From Monomorium pharaonis (lineage: Eukaryota > Arthropoda > Insecta > Hymenoptera > Formicidae), in the NCBI RefSeq assembly GCF_013373865.1, contig NC_050469.1:28071546-28135545 (forward strand): a DNA stretch of 64,000 nucleotides, in the 5' to 3' direction. Shown here in pieces: positions 12,801-27,800 of the stretch (positions are counted from its first letter, which is position 1; each line of letters begins with the position of its first letter). A program made the translations under genes and the position numbers. The notes under the pieces were generated by a model. That model was not told the origin of the DNA and did no database searches. It saw only the letters and a program-made list of their open reading frames with translations.

Positions 12801-15800
12801 ATGGCTTTGAGGGGATGCTAAATCTGTCCTGTTTTATCGTTTATTTTGATTATTTCCAATTCATTAAACTTTTAATTGTACTTACAGAATTAAAAATCCT
12901 TCTCCACAATCAAAGTACACACGGTAACAATGCGCACGTAAGAATTTTATACAAAAAACAAAAAAATTTAATTTGTAAATAAAATTAAAATTTTTTTTCG
13001 TTTTTTGTACAAAATTTTTACGCGCATATTATGTTACCGTCTGTACTTTGATTGTGGAGAAGGATTTTTAATTCTGTAAATACAATTAAAAGATTAATGA
13101 ATTGAAATTCTGTAAATACAATTAAAAGATTAATGAATTGAAAATAATCAAAATAATCGATAAAACAGGACAGGTTCGGCACTCCCTTAAGTAATTTCGA
13201 ATATTCGTAAATGCACCACGCTTCGTAGATAATATTCTTCGATAATGGCGAGTGATAGAACTGGCAAAAGAATACTGTTATCTAATGTCTTGATTGCATA
13301 AAGTATAAAGGAATTTCAGGAATAGAAATTTTCAACCTCTCTTTCGTGTTCTCAATTTTAAAATACCATTAGAATTTCTCAAACGGTTTTCATATTGAAA
13401 CTTTGTTCAGATCTTAGAGAAGAACTGCGGTAAGAGCTGAATTTTCCGAACGTTTGATATTCAATACTTGTTCGCGGAAAGAAATAATCGATTTTTCGTA
13501 ATCCATTCTCACTACGTCCTACAACTTAATGAAGCTCCAAGAAAATGCCGCAATTCTTCGATTTGATGAGACTTCGATTAAAAGTTCGATTCGGATGCGA
13601 TGCGAATCGTGCCTTTGTTCGTTCGAGCAAGGATCAGCGTAAGGATTCTTAATCCATCGGTCAGGAATTTCTATGTGGATAAATTACAGTGAGTCCAAGT
13701 GAACTAAACTATAATAGAGTAAAGTAATTGTGTCTAGATAAATCTCTTCTTTTACTTTTCTCTCTTAAGGCATATAAAAAAATAGTTAATATAGATTTAA
13801 AATTAAAGATAATAAGAATAATTCTTATTCTTATAATCGATAAATAAAACATAAAAATGGCACATTTATATTAATATTTAGATCAGTTTTTTTTATATTA
13901 ATAAACAGTAAGTTTGCTTCATAAATGAATGATATAAAAATATTAAACATAAAATAATTATTTCGTTATAATGATTAAGTTTTAAAGATTATGTATCTGT
14001 GTACATAGAAATAAATGATATTATATAATATTTATGCAGTGACATGTTTATTTACTATATTTTGTGCAATTTTTAATATTACAAACGTGCTATTATTCGA
14101 AAAATTTTTTGGGGTCATCTAATTTGCTTTACTTGGGAATTTATGTCTGAAAAATTTACATAGGAATCGAAATGTCGAATAGTAGATATTAATTATATAA
14201 ATATTAGGAAGCACAGTGTTCTGGGTCACATTCATTTTAGCATGATATCATTATACATTTCTATCGAAGAATTAAATGACCAAAAAAGATCCGCGAAGAA
14301 ACGCGCAGTGAGACGGGAGTCTAAGTGAACCAGGAAAAAAAACCGAGAAGTTCAACTATCCAAGATAGCTATCCAGTATCCCACAATTGCGTGTGCAAGC
14401 AGTTCCTAGGCCAAGTGCTATGGTCACTTTCTTCTTCGCGGTTTCACGCGACGTGTTGGTCAATTCGAAACATAAGACAGAATCCTATCGTGTTTCCATC
14501 ATGATGCTTTCGTTTCTCTCAAAAGAAAATTGCAATAGAAAGTGAATCTCGTACCGATGATAAGTGATCCACAATATAACTTTTTGTTATTTCGAGGTAT
14601 CAGCTTCTGTCACTCTGAACTCTGGCCGCGACATTTATTTTCATTTGTACTTTGATTTTATAGTGTATGCAACAAGTAACGAAATTTTAACTGCAATTTT
14701 ATTTGAATGATCCAAAAAATTGGTACAAGCGAGGTTTCAAAAAAGATTCCAGTTTTTTATAAAAATTTACCATTACAATTTAACGTTTGAGACTGGAGTA
14801 TGTTAGCACAGAGAGAGAAGGTGCATATTAGTATTTTTACTAACTTAATCCACTGTAGTGTACCTTGTTAATTATCTAAGTTGCTTGCGACTTTCTGTGA
14901 TGATGTTCCTTCCTAGTATTAATTAATGATAACTTCGGAGATAACTAGATAATGATAACTAGATCACGAGAAGTCCGTGTTAACCGTAATGAGAAATAGT
15001 GGTCGGAAGACTATTAAACTTTTGTTATATGTATATTCGTTGTTACATGTATTACCATTTCTCAACATGTGTTTTAATTGTAATACGTAAATTACTTTCA
15101 ATAAATGATCAATTTTTATAATATAATATATATTATAAAATATGATACTATATAACTTTCCTTATTATTTTACAAATTATGATCCAGAAAATTTAATGGC
15201 TTAAAATAATATTGCAAAAATAACATGCAATATTATGAAATATAATATTGCATACTATATATGCATAATGCAATAAATATTACAATCCTTCTGCAATATA
15301 GTAGATAATATAATTATTATAGATAAATGAATATGAATAAAAAATAGACTTCCATTTTTATGTGTGTATGTATAATATGAGCTAGAGAGAAAATAGAAAT
15401 TTTTAACTTTTAATTATTCTCTCATGAATATTCATACACTCATTTACAGTTTTAATAATACGTGTTTTAATAATAGAATCTGTACATTAACGAACTTTTT
15501 AAATAAATTGATTTTAATAAAAGCAGAGTAAAATAGCTGCGTATAAGAATCATACTGAATGTGTATGTATGTATCTCTTCATTTCTATATCTCCATTTAA
15601 ATTATCTTTTCGACAATATATCACGTTTAAAACAATTCTAGATATAATCGGTTGAATTTTAATTCGCATTAATTTGTCGATTGACGCATGTCTGTTGTAA
15701 GAAAAATTTCTTACAATTTTACGTCAAATGTAGAACGTCGTTCCGCTTGGCAGACACAGCCTTGACACAATGTCGCAAGTTTAAGCCTCCGGGAAATAGC

Positions 15801-18800
15801 GAACCGAAGTTCAAAAAACATACTTCCGCATAAGGAAAGCAATAACCTTGTGGCTAACGAAGGAGATATCTTCAAAGGATACCTTGGAAGCATTTATGCG
15901 CGAACTTCCGTCACGAAATACTTAACATAAAGTATCTTGTGGAATATCTCGCCACTTAGAATTCTGCACTCTGTTGGATTTTAGAGGATTATTTAGTACT
16001 TTCTGGATCGAAAAGATTCACTCCGACGTATTAAAGTGAATTGTTGAAGAATGTTTCAGTAACTTAAAATGGTAGAGATAAAGTTGTCGTGGAATCTTAT
16101 CTCTCTAGTCTCTTTATGAGCGAATCGTAGATTGTATAAATACCATTTTATACGCAGAAAGAACGGTTTTGCTCAAGTATGATAAGCAACTCTGTTAAAA
16201 GTTTTGATATTCTAGCAATTAACTGTTCGAGCGTCCTCCATAATATTTTGATGGTCTAGCAAAATTATTTTCAGGTCTGTATCTATAAGTTAAATTTTTA
16301 AGTATTTTAGCAAAACTGTTTTTATCATATATTATAATTTAAATGTATCCAAATTTTAATGTAATGAGAGGTCTAATGCTTTTTTGATATCAAAATCTGT
16401 ACAAATATAAAAGATTAATGATATAAAAATTATGGTTTAATACTCTTAAAAAACCAATAAAATCTATAAAATTTTGTAAACTTTGAGATTAATATTTTTG
16501 CAGCTTTTTATATTTATTAAATTAAATTAAATTAGGTAAAATTCGTGCCTATTTAATTAATAATCGCGCATGTTAGTTAATAAATAATTCAATGCTCGTA
16601 TCATGTATCTAATGAAGTTCTTGTCAAATCTGGCACATGGTCATTGACATTTCATTCTTTCATATGTATGTATAACAATGTTTAATCTTTCATTCGTTGG
16701 AATCTTCAATAATGATATCGATGCGTCATTCATCGTGTTTAGAATCATAATAATTATTTTATAATTTCATGTGCCACTTCAATCACTATAATTCATTAAT
16801 TTCATAATAAATTATTATAATATAACCTCATTACAATAATTATTTTAAAGTTTGATGCTGAGTTATAATTAAAATCAATGATTAAATGAGCTGTCAAATT
16901 ATAATGTATTATTTAATTATTTAAATAATAATAAATTTAAAATATTGAGACACATATAAAATATGTCATTTATGAATCGAGCGACAACTTCATTATAAAT
17001 TTATTTCTCTCTCTTCCTCTTTATTATTTCTCGTAAGCAAATTTGCAAAATTTGTTTGTTACATAAGTTTTAAGTCGTGGTTTATTTTTACTGTATACTT
17101 GTAACTTATCCGCGTGACTACTGTTTGTACCACGATCGTATTTCCGAGGACCAGCGACGTCATTGTGTCTGACTGAAGTACATCCTACTCCCACTACGAG
17201 TATTGAGGTATACCGTCGGGAACAGGTGGCACAGCCACGGCGATCGGTTCGCAGGTACAACAATGCGTCTTTGCCAGTCGGTGCGCAAACGAGAAAGTGA
17301 AGACCGGCACCGGCGTCCAGGCCGATAGAGGATCTCGCGCGAGATTAACTGCCCGTTCTCGATCCGGTCCAGCGAGTGCCAAAACCCAGCATCCGGTGCG
17401 GTTCCACGCGATAGTGAGAAGGTGCCGAATCTTTCCTCGCGCTTTTTCTTTTATCGGTAAGCGAAGGCGACCTTAATCGAATTTATTCGGGACCATCAAT
17501 CATCTCAAGAATCGAATCTCTTATCAACTTACATGCCAGAAACAACAAGAATCGTTATCGGCAGTGTCAGCCTGTGCCTCACCGCTGTTCCTCGTTATGT
17601 CAGCTGTTTAAGAGTTATTTAAAAATTCGTGAGTTATCTGGTTTAATTTATCTAATGTTGCGTGTCTTTATGGCATGTGTGTCAAGTAGAGACCCTCTTG
17701 TGACCAGAGGATGCTCGGTGAAAAAGAATACAAATCGATAACTGTATAATCTGCAGCCATTCAAGTTTTTTAATGGTTAATTTTTTTATCCAACATGGAA
17801 ATTTTATTTTAAATAAAATTACCGTTTAGACTACGTGTGTGTGTGTAAGGATCTATGCGTTTTTTGAAAGAGAAAATTCCTACGTCGTTAATCGTTTTAT
17901 CTAATCTTGACCTGAATTTTAATGAATTAGGCTCGGTATAATTAGTCATGGTGGTGGACCTTGTTCATGGTATCTAGGTAAGGCGAAATTGCATAATCAT
18001 TGTTTTCGTCAGCGACGTCCAAAGACACGAGTCGCCGAGAATCAAGGTTGTAATGTTTCTTATTTAGATACGGATAAAAAAAGATCTATACAGTAATCTC
18101 ACTCAAGTTGTCCTGACCATAAACACACTGGCAATTCAGATTTATTTCAACTATCTCCGGTGTAATCAGTTATACGATTTTTCTTCGTTAAGTTCGCAAT
18201 TTCGACTCGGCAACGTTGCCGGGAATAACTGGGAAGCGAGGGAATATTTACTTTAACGTGAACTTTTCCAGTTGAGCAACAGAAAGAAAGACAAAGTAAC
18301 GATATTATGTTGGAAATAAGCAGTCATTTTCCTTTCGTTAAAGTTTAGCTGAAAGATGAAACTTCTAGCTTAAAAAATAATTATTATTTAAAAAATAGTT
18401 AAAAAATATTCCAACACAATATCTTTACTTTGTCTTTCTTTCTGTTGTTCAACTGGAAAAATTCGCAATGTTAAATATCAAAATAATAGTAATTTAATAA
18501 ATTACACTATTTTGTCTTTAAAAAAAATCTTATAAATTACATTTTATTTTAATTTCGATAAAAATTACACAGACAAAAAAAGCAGTTACTATTATATCGT
18601 CTTAATTTATGGCATAAATTATTTTACTTAATTGTCCTACAAGCGGGATAATGTAATTCTTTTAAAACGTGAGAGTGTGCATCTTTATTGCATAATTTCA
18701 TTTTATAAATGCCGCGATATAAGATGGTGCGCCTCGAACCATGAAGTCTTACGGAGACAACCAACTTTGTCGTCAGTCGGATGTTAACCATCGACTGTTC

Positions 18801-21800
18801 AACGCTGCGGAACTTCTTCCGGCCTGGTCACGTAGAATATTCCCGTCGCGTTTCACTACGTGCAAAAGGCTCTGTCTTTTCTTTGCGCAGTGCTATCCTA
18901 AGTACAGGTGCAACGATACAGTATATTATTAACCGGAAATCACGATTGAGTTTAATTCTATCGCGACCTGCACACGGAATAAATGTTCCCTGTATAGAAA
19001 TGCGTGTTGCAATGCTTACGAAAGCGTAATAAAACATTTATTTTTCTTTTAGATTACTATATATGTACCTATGTCGTGTACATAAAACTTTGATGAAGCA
19101 CAGTTTCGCAGTACTGTTGTATCGCGGATATTTTTCATTTTTGATATCATACATCAAAGCAAAATTCAACTCGCCTTAACAAAAGAAAATACTCGAGGTC
19201 CTCTCCCTTGATATTCTATGACAGAAATATGTTTATTCTACTTAAGCAAATGTTATTTCTCTTCAATTAGAGCATTTATATGTCGTAATTTTACGATTTG
19301 TTTTGATAGAAGCGATACGGCTATGATTACCCTTTTTCCAGCTTGATGACATTTTTCGCGAATAATCGAGACATTTTAATAATTCATGCATATTTAAACG
19401 ATGCTAATCGATATTCGACTTGATTACGCAGTTCGTATGTTCTCCGTGCTCGTGCAAAAAAATCAGATCGATTGAACATTATTCATCGTTCGCCGTTTCA
19501 AATCCGGGCAATTGAAGTCCTTTCCGATTTTCGCGAATGCATGCAGCGCAGTTTCCGATTAAGAAGCGCCATCAAATTTATGAGTAATTAGAGTAACAAG
19601 ATCAGTTAATTGGTTACAATTCGAGCGTGTTCTATCATGCTATCGATAACCGATCATCTTTATTCGCTCGTGAAGGTACGAAAAGAGATAAAGTTGCTAG
19701 AATAAATTATTACATCACAGTGCTCGTGCAAAAAAACTTTCATAAATGAACGTCATAAAACTCTTAAATGCAAGAAATCTTAAATTAGATACTATAATTA
19801 ACGTAATAACAAAAATTTTGTGCTGTTATTAAAAGACTGTTCTGTCAAATCGACCATTTCCACGAAATACTTCTCCGAAACTATTAATAAAACAAATCGA
19901 TGACGGGTAAGACCAATAACGGTATAACTTATAGAAAGAAAAAGGAACTCGAAGAAAAAAGTAGTCACCCGAGAACGATCTTTCTGCATGTATATGCATT
20001 GAAAATGGTGTGCAAAGTTATCCGAGATAACTCGTGATAATCTTACGTAACTAGTCGCCGTGCTCAGACGAACACAATGAGACGACGATACGCCGTTTGC
20101 ATTCGGACTTCAAGGATTCACGTTCGTTAAGACGGGCAGTCGGCCGAAAGGACACGTCCGTTTTTCATTACATTCATTACATTCACGGATGTGTAAGTGG
20201 AAAAAAACTCGTACATGTACGTAAATGTATGTGGACGTGCTGCGACATAAAAGATCGTGATATTCATGAAAGATTTTCGGAATCTAAAGAGATACCCCTG
20301 CCGCGGCAGACTTATATCTCATTTTTATACTGCGTTATGTCATAATGCAAGATTCTCCGAAAGAGATTTTTCACACGTGCTTTTCTTCTTTTACATTTTG
20401 CCCCAGTATGTTTCTTTTAACATCAATTAAATGCTTTGTGAACGTATATACAGTGGAGCAAAGTGGAAAGATAATTACATATTTCGATTCTGATGTTTGC
20501 AATTAATACAATCGAGTAAAATGAAATAGTGCGTAAATTTTTACTTGTTATTGATTAAAAAGATTGATTACGCAATATCTTTTATGAGCATATTTGATCA
20601 GTTACCGTTGGGAAAGCAATTAACCATAATGATTTTCGTATCAAATAAGCTTAGCATAATGTTCTCCCTCACACTTTCTAATCATGTGAATTATTAAAAA
20701 GATGATAATTAAATTTGGTTTTCTTTTTGGAAGTTCAAATCTCATGTAAATATTGAAAAAATTTAATTAAAATATTTTAGTTTACCAAGTTTGCCAAAAA
20801 TTAAAATTTTATGTTATTATTATATTTAGAAAAAATACGACAAGAATTTGTTTTCACAAAGTTGGGATTAAAAGCGTTGTATAATTAATTAGAAAGTAAG
20901 AAAAATAATGTAGGTAAATATATTGAACATAAGCTTAGTTTCCGTTTTATCTTTGTAATGCAAATGAGATTCGCCGTTAAAAAATTCGCGAATTTACTAT
21001 ATGTAAATGAGAACGAGGCAAAGAATTAAATTCTCCAAGTCAAATAATAAAAAACCTAGTTACTGCAAGAACGTAAAGTTTTGAACCTTGTTTTATGATG
21101 TGACAAAACTGGTTAATATATTTAGAAATATATTTGTGTATTTACAATTTTACTGTTTTACTCAAAATAAAACAGCTTGTTTTTCTCTCCAAATTTTTCA
21201 ATTTAAAAATCATAAAATAAATATTAAAAATACGTATCCAGTAAGATAAAAATTGACTTTACAATTTAATTTAAATTTTTATGGATCACATACAGAATGA
21301 ATACTAATTTGTCGATCTCATTGTAGTATTGATCATTAAAGTTCGGACCTAATATTATTCTTGAAAATCCGGAAAATAGTTTACTCGTTTAAAACACGGA
21401 ATAGGAGATACGCCTAACACAATTATCACATCATAATATAATTAGGTGTTTAATTAGCGTCCACTATGAATGTACTCACGTGCGCAGTCGGATACGATAA
21501 GTCATGGTAAATGTTATGCGAAAAAAATGATAATGGAAGATACGGTTTGTCATGCTGCACGTTAAAAAGGTAATAATCTTTAAGTAAGAGATAAAAATAT
21601 CAAGTGTGAAATCTCATCTTAAAAGGTCGTTCAAATAGTTATACACATAAACGTTCTTTTCTTTTATGAAACAAGAAAATTTGCTATTCGTAGAGGGACA
21701 TGATGTTCTCGTAAACATAAAAGACTCATTATTGTGTTATTATGCCTTTTTTTCCTCAATGTTTTAAGACACATAAATTTTTCCGAGTTTGTCCAACTCG

Positions 21801-24800
21801 TTGATTTACACACGGATAATTTCCTACGATACATTCTTGAGATGACAACTCACCATGCCACTCATAAGGAAAGAGATGCATCGATATGTCTACGTTAATG
21901 ATATTGTGGCTCACCTGAGCTACTTATGGCAATTAACGGGATATTAAACCCATGTCACAGAGTAACGATGCTCGGAGGTTCATTAATGTTAAATTAGTGT
22001 GGCAGCGATTACATATTTGCTTCGTAATGATTATTCATTTATTCATTGTTCAAAGAATGTCATAATGATCTGCGTATTCATAATATATCGAACATTTCAG
22101 TAATATATGAAGTGTATCAAAATTCATATAAGCTAATTAATAGGTCTGATACATCCAACAATTCATAAAGCTTCTCCTGAACAAGAACTTAATTTGGAGC
22201 AATTACAATCACACGGTGTTTTAATTAATTTTCAATATCAAATTTATCTTGTTAATTAAGTTTCAAAAAAAAATTCCAATTTAAGAGTACGAAGCATTTC
22301 ATTACATGAGCATTTCATTAACTAAAGTGTAAAATCGTTACACATTTGCACAGTGAAAGTTCAAATAAATAATTTGCTCGCGAGTCCCCTTGATTTTTCA
22401 AACTTTCGAATTAAGTTATGCAACTTTTTAATTACGCTTCTAAGCTTGAGGCTTTTACCGCGGTAAAAGTAATTTTAAAATTTCCCTGGAGGTTTCTGGG
22501 AGAGAGAAAGTGCTTTTCTGATATAGCCGGCACAATGCAAGATATGTCAATTACGTGTTGCACTCGGTGGAAATATACCTCGCTGTCATAGCATATGATT
22601 TTATTATGATTGCGTTTCCTATGATTTAGACCTGTTACTACGCAATTGCGCGATTTTAATTACAGAGAGGGCAGTCGTTACGACTCCCACTCGGCACAGT
22701 CAACGCAGGACCGCAGGAAGTTGCTGAAGCGTACAAGAAGTCTCGCAGTGATATCGGAGGACGATTCTCGGCAGGATCGAGAAGCGGCGCACTTTCGGCT
22801 AGGCCAATCGACCTTCGATTTGCCCAGAAGACACCAATTGATACCAAGGGCCAAACTGATCGATCGGAATTCTCTCAAGGACAGGTGAGCCCTTCCATCA
22901 AAAGAAAGACCCGATCATAGACCGCGCGCCTCTTAACCTGATTATTTTTTAATCAATAGGCTACAACCACATCTCACGCGAAATAAGAAGATAATAAAAG
23001 TTCAGTAGGCTATTCTGTCTAATAGCTGCTTTCAACAAGATTAATATTAGATAGCGCATTAATCAATTAAATTGAGGACTGTTCCTTTCGAAATGATCAA
23101 ATAATCTAAGATCATTTTGATGAGTAAAGATATCAGCACATTTCCTAATAATAATCACAAAAAGATAACATCGAACAATTAACCACCGACAAGTCCAATT
23201 ATGGCAGTCGAGTTTCTTCATGCGCGCAACGAATTTGATCTCTTCGCCGTAAACTTGCATTAGCCACTTGCAGCGATCGTCAAGTTATTGCAAATAGCGA
23301 GCATAATCGAAACTCGATCGGTCAGTGACGATTGACGCTCTTCAACAAATCGCTAGAACGACTTACAAGTTCCTCTTAAAGTGACACAAGAACTTCGCGA
23401 AGAAACTTCGCGGAAATACCAAGTTGATATCTCTTCGTATTGCGGAATAAAATCGAATAGTTGTTGCACAGCGGGAAAACAACTGTTAGACTTTTTGTTT
23501 TCGACATCTATTTACGGTCCATTGGAGGCAATCTAATTCGATGCACATTCGTCATTGGCTAATAAAAAAAATTGTATTCCAGGCATATTTGTTGCGTAGC
23601 GATCGAAGTGAGATTTCATATGAAACAATGATTAATTGGGATAGGATATTGAAAGTGTTCCTGCAGTTCTATATACATTAACGAAACGTTTTTTAACTGC
23701 AGCAATCCAAAGTTCCGATTCGAGATCAATTGCTGCGATGCAACGAGCAAACCAAAAATTAATAAGTTTTTTAAATTTAATAAAATTAAAATAAAATTGA
23801 AAATAATCTCAATATCCTTCTACTTAATAACGCTGTCAGCTAATATTACTCAGAACACAGATTTTATGAATTCAAATGGATTTATTAAAGTCATTAGACT
23901 TATAGATGCTATTTTGATCTATAATTTATATTAAGTTACGTTTTAGCATTTTCGAAATTTTACGAAATTATTTCGAGAGGGCAATCAGTTAAGAGATTGT
24001 GCATTTTGTTCCAGACTCTACAAGAGTCAGCAACATCTTTCAGACTCTTACGACAGATTCAACGAGGCAAAATCTTATCATTCACGATCGACGTGCGGCC
24101 TTCATTCGATTCCGTCGGGTCTCGTGTCTCTTCCAGATCCATTGCCTTATAATCGACAAAATCGCACCGATCCTGACCGACTGAATATTCTCGACTGGCC
24201 GGATCCTCCGAGGCGATACCGCAGCGTACAAAATTTGGATACTGTAAGCGGATTGGTCGACATTGTCGAAGATAACTGGCCCATTGAAGGCAATCGGAGC
24301 ATCGATTGCATTTATACACAGGTAAAATATGTTTTTCGTCAATAAAAATATTATAATATAAAACTGCTAATTTTTATTTATGCGCGAAAGTAAAAAAATT
24401 CTCAAACTTTCGTTATCAAAAAAATTAATAAATTGCTCAATCAGTCAAAAATAATTTTGTTGTTTATATAAAAAATTATAACGTTTAATTAAATTGATTT
24501 ATAAGCTGCAGCATATATTGATAATACTTAATTTACAATATGATAATAATGAATATATTAGAAGCTGCTATATGCATAACATTTCCAATTATTAATTTAC
24601 TTAAAGCTTTTTCGATGTAGTGATGTATCATCTTTGAGATTAGCCGGGACTGCTCTATATAGCAGCAAGATTAAGAAGTTTGTTGCCAACATTAATTAAA
24701 ATGATAGAGATCATTATGTCCCCGTTATGAGTTTCCTAGTACCATTAACAGTTGTTTTAACAGTTGCTTAATTGAAGTTTAACTTAGGCACATCAGGAAG

Positions 24801-27800
24801 ATTGACTTTTTACAAATTTAGTGGTAAAATAATATCTTTCCGCGAGTTTCGTAAAACGAAAATTGAATTATATTATTTTGTGAACTCTTACTGTGAACTT
24901 TGTTAAATAACAAAAATTACTTTAACCGAGAGGACGATGGATTGAATTAGAAGTTGACTCTTGCGAATGTCACAGAGCTTATCGCAAAAATATTTTCTTA
25001 TAATAAAAGACTCGTCTTGTAATAGAAAACTCGTTGCCCTGAAAGTTGATTGGATGGCAAAAATTTTCCATTAAAAAAAAATGTATAAAAAGCACGCGCT
25101 TAGATGCTCTTTCCCATTCAGGTGAAGCGCAAGCGCAAGGAACACAGGAGCTTAGACAGCGTTCTCTTCGAAGACGACGGGGAATTGGAATACTTCGACG
25201 TACTAAATTTGCTGCCGCTCTCCAATATACGGCTGGAATACAACGAGACCAACTCATCAAGGGACGATAATTTCGCGTGTAAGAAGGTACACGGTTTGCG
25301 AGATTTAAGAGTACTTGAATTCAACGAGCCGAGCAGGGCGAGCGAGGTTTCGCCGACGAGGAGCAGTAACGCCACGGATGAGGAGAAATGTAAGGAGCAC
25401 ACGGTGAACGAGGATAATCCCGCTCGAGGCGACGACGAATCTGGGAAAGAAGGTCACAAAGATCTCAATCCGTCCAAGGGATCGGACTCGAGCCGACGAA
25501 AGCATCGGGAAACCGACGAGAGTTCCGGGGCAGATTCGGAGATTAGCACGGCGAACCAATTCGTGGATCAGTACGTTCCCTCCTCCTCCTCCTCCTCCAA
25601 GGCCGATCGCAGGGGAGCCAATGTTGAGAATTTTGTAACCTCTTGCGAGGAGGTGGGCCACAAGATCGACGAGGTAAACGGCTACAAGTCGCTCTGGATC
25701 TCGGTTAATCAGGACCAAAACGAGATGTCACGACGACCACAAGTTATCAAAGTTGTCGATAATGACGTCACCAGGAGACGCCATCGACGCTCCATTGTGG
25801 AGATCGACGCTGTCGTCGAGGACGTGCCAAAAGATAAGAGATCGCAGGAGATTACGGAGGAAGCGAACGACCATATCGACGCCTCCGTAATTAAATCTAT
25901 TAATAATGTAAATGAAGAGGTTCTTGGAAGAAAGGCGAAGGTTGGTATGAGATATGATTATTCCTATCAAGAACAAAGAAAATTTTAATTAGTCTTATCT
26001 CAATAATCTTCTCGTTCTATCAGCGTTTGTAACATTAAAATTTTTCAAAGATTTTTATTTGTGAGACACCATAAGAAATACCAAGGGAAAAAATCACATT
26101 TCCCCTAAAGTACATCAGAAGCGAGATCTTCTTTACAGAAGTGGAAAGTAGAGATTCAGAATTCTCTGCATGCGCGTCGTACACATGCACGTCGGAATAT
26201 TGAGTGGTTCTGCGACATCGTGATGTGACTTTAACATCTACATTTTCGCAGTGGTTTTTTATTCAATTAAATACTCATTACTGCTAAGTAATTTATAATG
26301 TTGCCAATTTGTAAAGTTGCACTTTAATTTCGCGCGCGCAATTTCATCTTCTCACTCATATTTTCATTTAATAAAAACTGACATCTCTCTCTCTCTCTCT
26401 TTCTCGTCGGAAATGGAACGGAAATGCATTAAATCAATTGGCAAATTAATTTTGCAGGAAGCTACACCGGAAAATGCGGAAAATGGAGCGGTGATAGAGG
26501 ACGCGAGAAATTTCTTCGAGCGGAAAAGTACCGAGAAGGAAGCAGCACGGAATAAGCAAAACGAAGGCAGATTCGAGAGGATTGTAAAGGAAACATCCAA
26601 CATCCTCGGCAAGGCGTGCAACGTCGTAAAGGGCAGTCTGGGTTTCGAGGCGAGGTCAGAAAGTTCTGATCTCGGTCTCGGTTCCGAATCCGGTAGCGAT
26701 TCCCGAAGAAGATCGGTGGACGATGGTATCGAGGACGATCGGCCGTCAAGAAACGTCGGAAGCACCAATAATTCAGCGACGCTGAGAACGGGCGACGGTA
26801 AAAAATCACACACCAATCTCACCAGGTCTAGAAGCTGCATGGACTCGATAGAGTGCCAAGACGACGGTCAAGAGTTCGATCATGTGCGTTACAAGATCGT
26901 CAAGTCGCATATGTTCAGCAAGAACATGTTCAGCACCGCCCGGGGCGACGTCACATACGATGGACTGATGCAATATCTGCGCGAGTATTCGTTCCAAGAA
27001 TTGCTAATGGACAACAACGTTGTTATCATTGAGCCGGTTCGCGCCGAGCCGGTGGAGCGAAAATCGTCGCCATTGGCCAGGGTTGAACCTACGTGCAAAG
27101 TCGCCGGCACGATCCAGAAGAAGACGGAGAATTGCGAAAGAAATGACGAGCGATCCGAGAGCACCGGCGGCACCGCTAAAAGCTCCAGGCAGTCGTCCAT
27201 CAGAAAACACTTCTTCTATCAACCTATACGGGTGAACCGTGAGCTGATTGACGAAGAGTTACCAGATCCGGATACCGTCAGAAACGTGAGACGCATGTTC
27301 GAGAACACTCTCGAGAAAAAGAAAAGTATATCCGACACCGAGTTCTCCAGAGACGACAAGACAAGGAGGAGTGTCAGCATGAAGGATCTGACTAGCATGG
27401 ACGACAGTCGATACGACGAAATGTCCGACAAGACACGCGAAGAATCCAGGTAGCGTAATGTTGAATGTACCCGACAACGGAACTTTTATTATTCACAACG
27501 CGTATGCGAGTGTTTTGACAATAAGCATACCTTACAGACTCAAATGGTTTTAGTACGTTGAAGTACGGATGAATTAAATACAGGGTGACGGTACTCTAGA
27601 TCTAAATCAGCCCGAAATAACGTTAAGTTTAATGGAACGGCAAATGATGACAAAGTTTACGTTGGAACTGTCTGCGTGTTGAATAGTCTGTAATTCGATT
27701 ATTCGCGACTAAGATAATAATATTACCGAAATTTCAGCAAAATTACAGGTGAGAGTTTTAAACCGAAAATGTAAGTTAATATCAAAATTAATGTATTGAC

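Larger units (their letters stand above)
5707..22665 (+). other. First intron (about 17 kb) of the unknown gene
   Basis: Runs from the GTGAGT donor to the TTTAATTACAG acceptor. It contains two candidate alternative first exons (7749-7819 and about 17200-17456), three inverted-repeat elements and several microsatellites, listed separately. The rest is AT-rich DNA in which I see no gene. Short open frames at 6036-6353, 12484-12672, 15711-15893 (minus), 18741-18932 and 20097-20345 have no recognisable protein character. Confidence 0.65.

Noticed and set aside
18741..18932. 63-codon frame starting in good accATGa context
   Set aside because: No recognisable content and no donor in a phase compatible with exon 2; left as chance.
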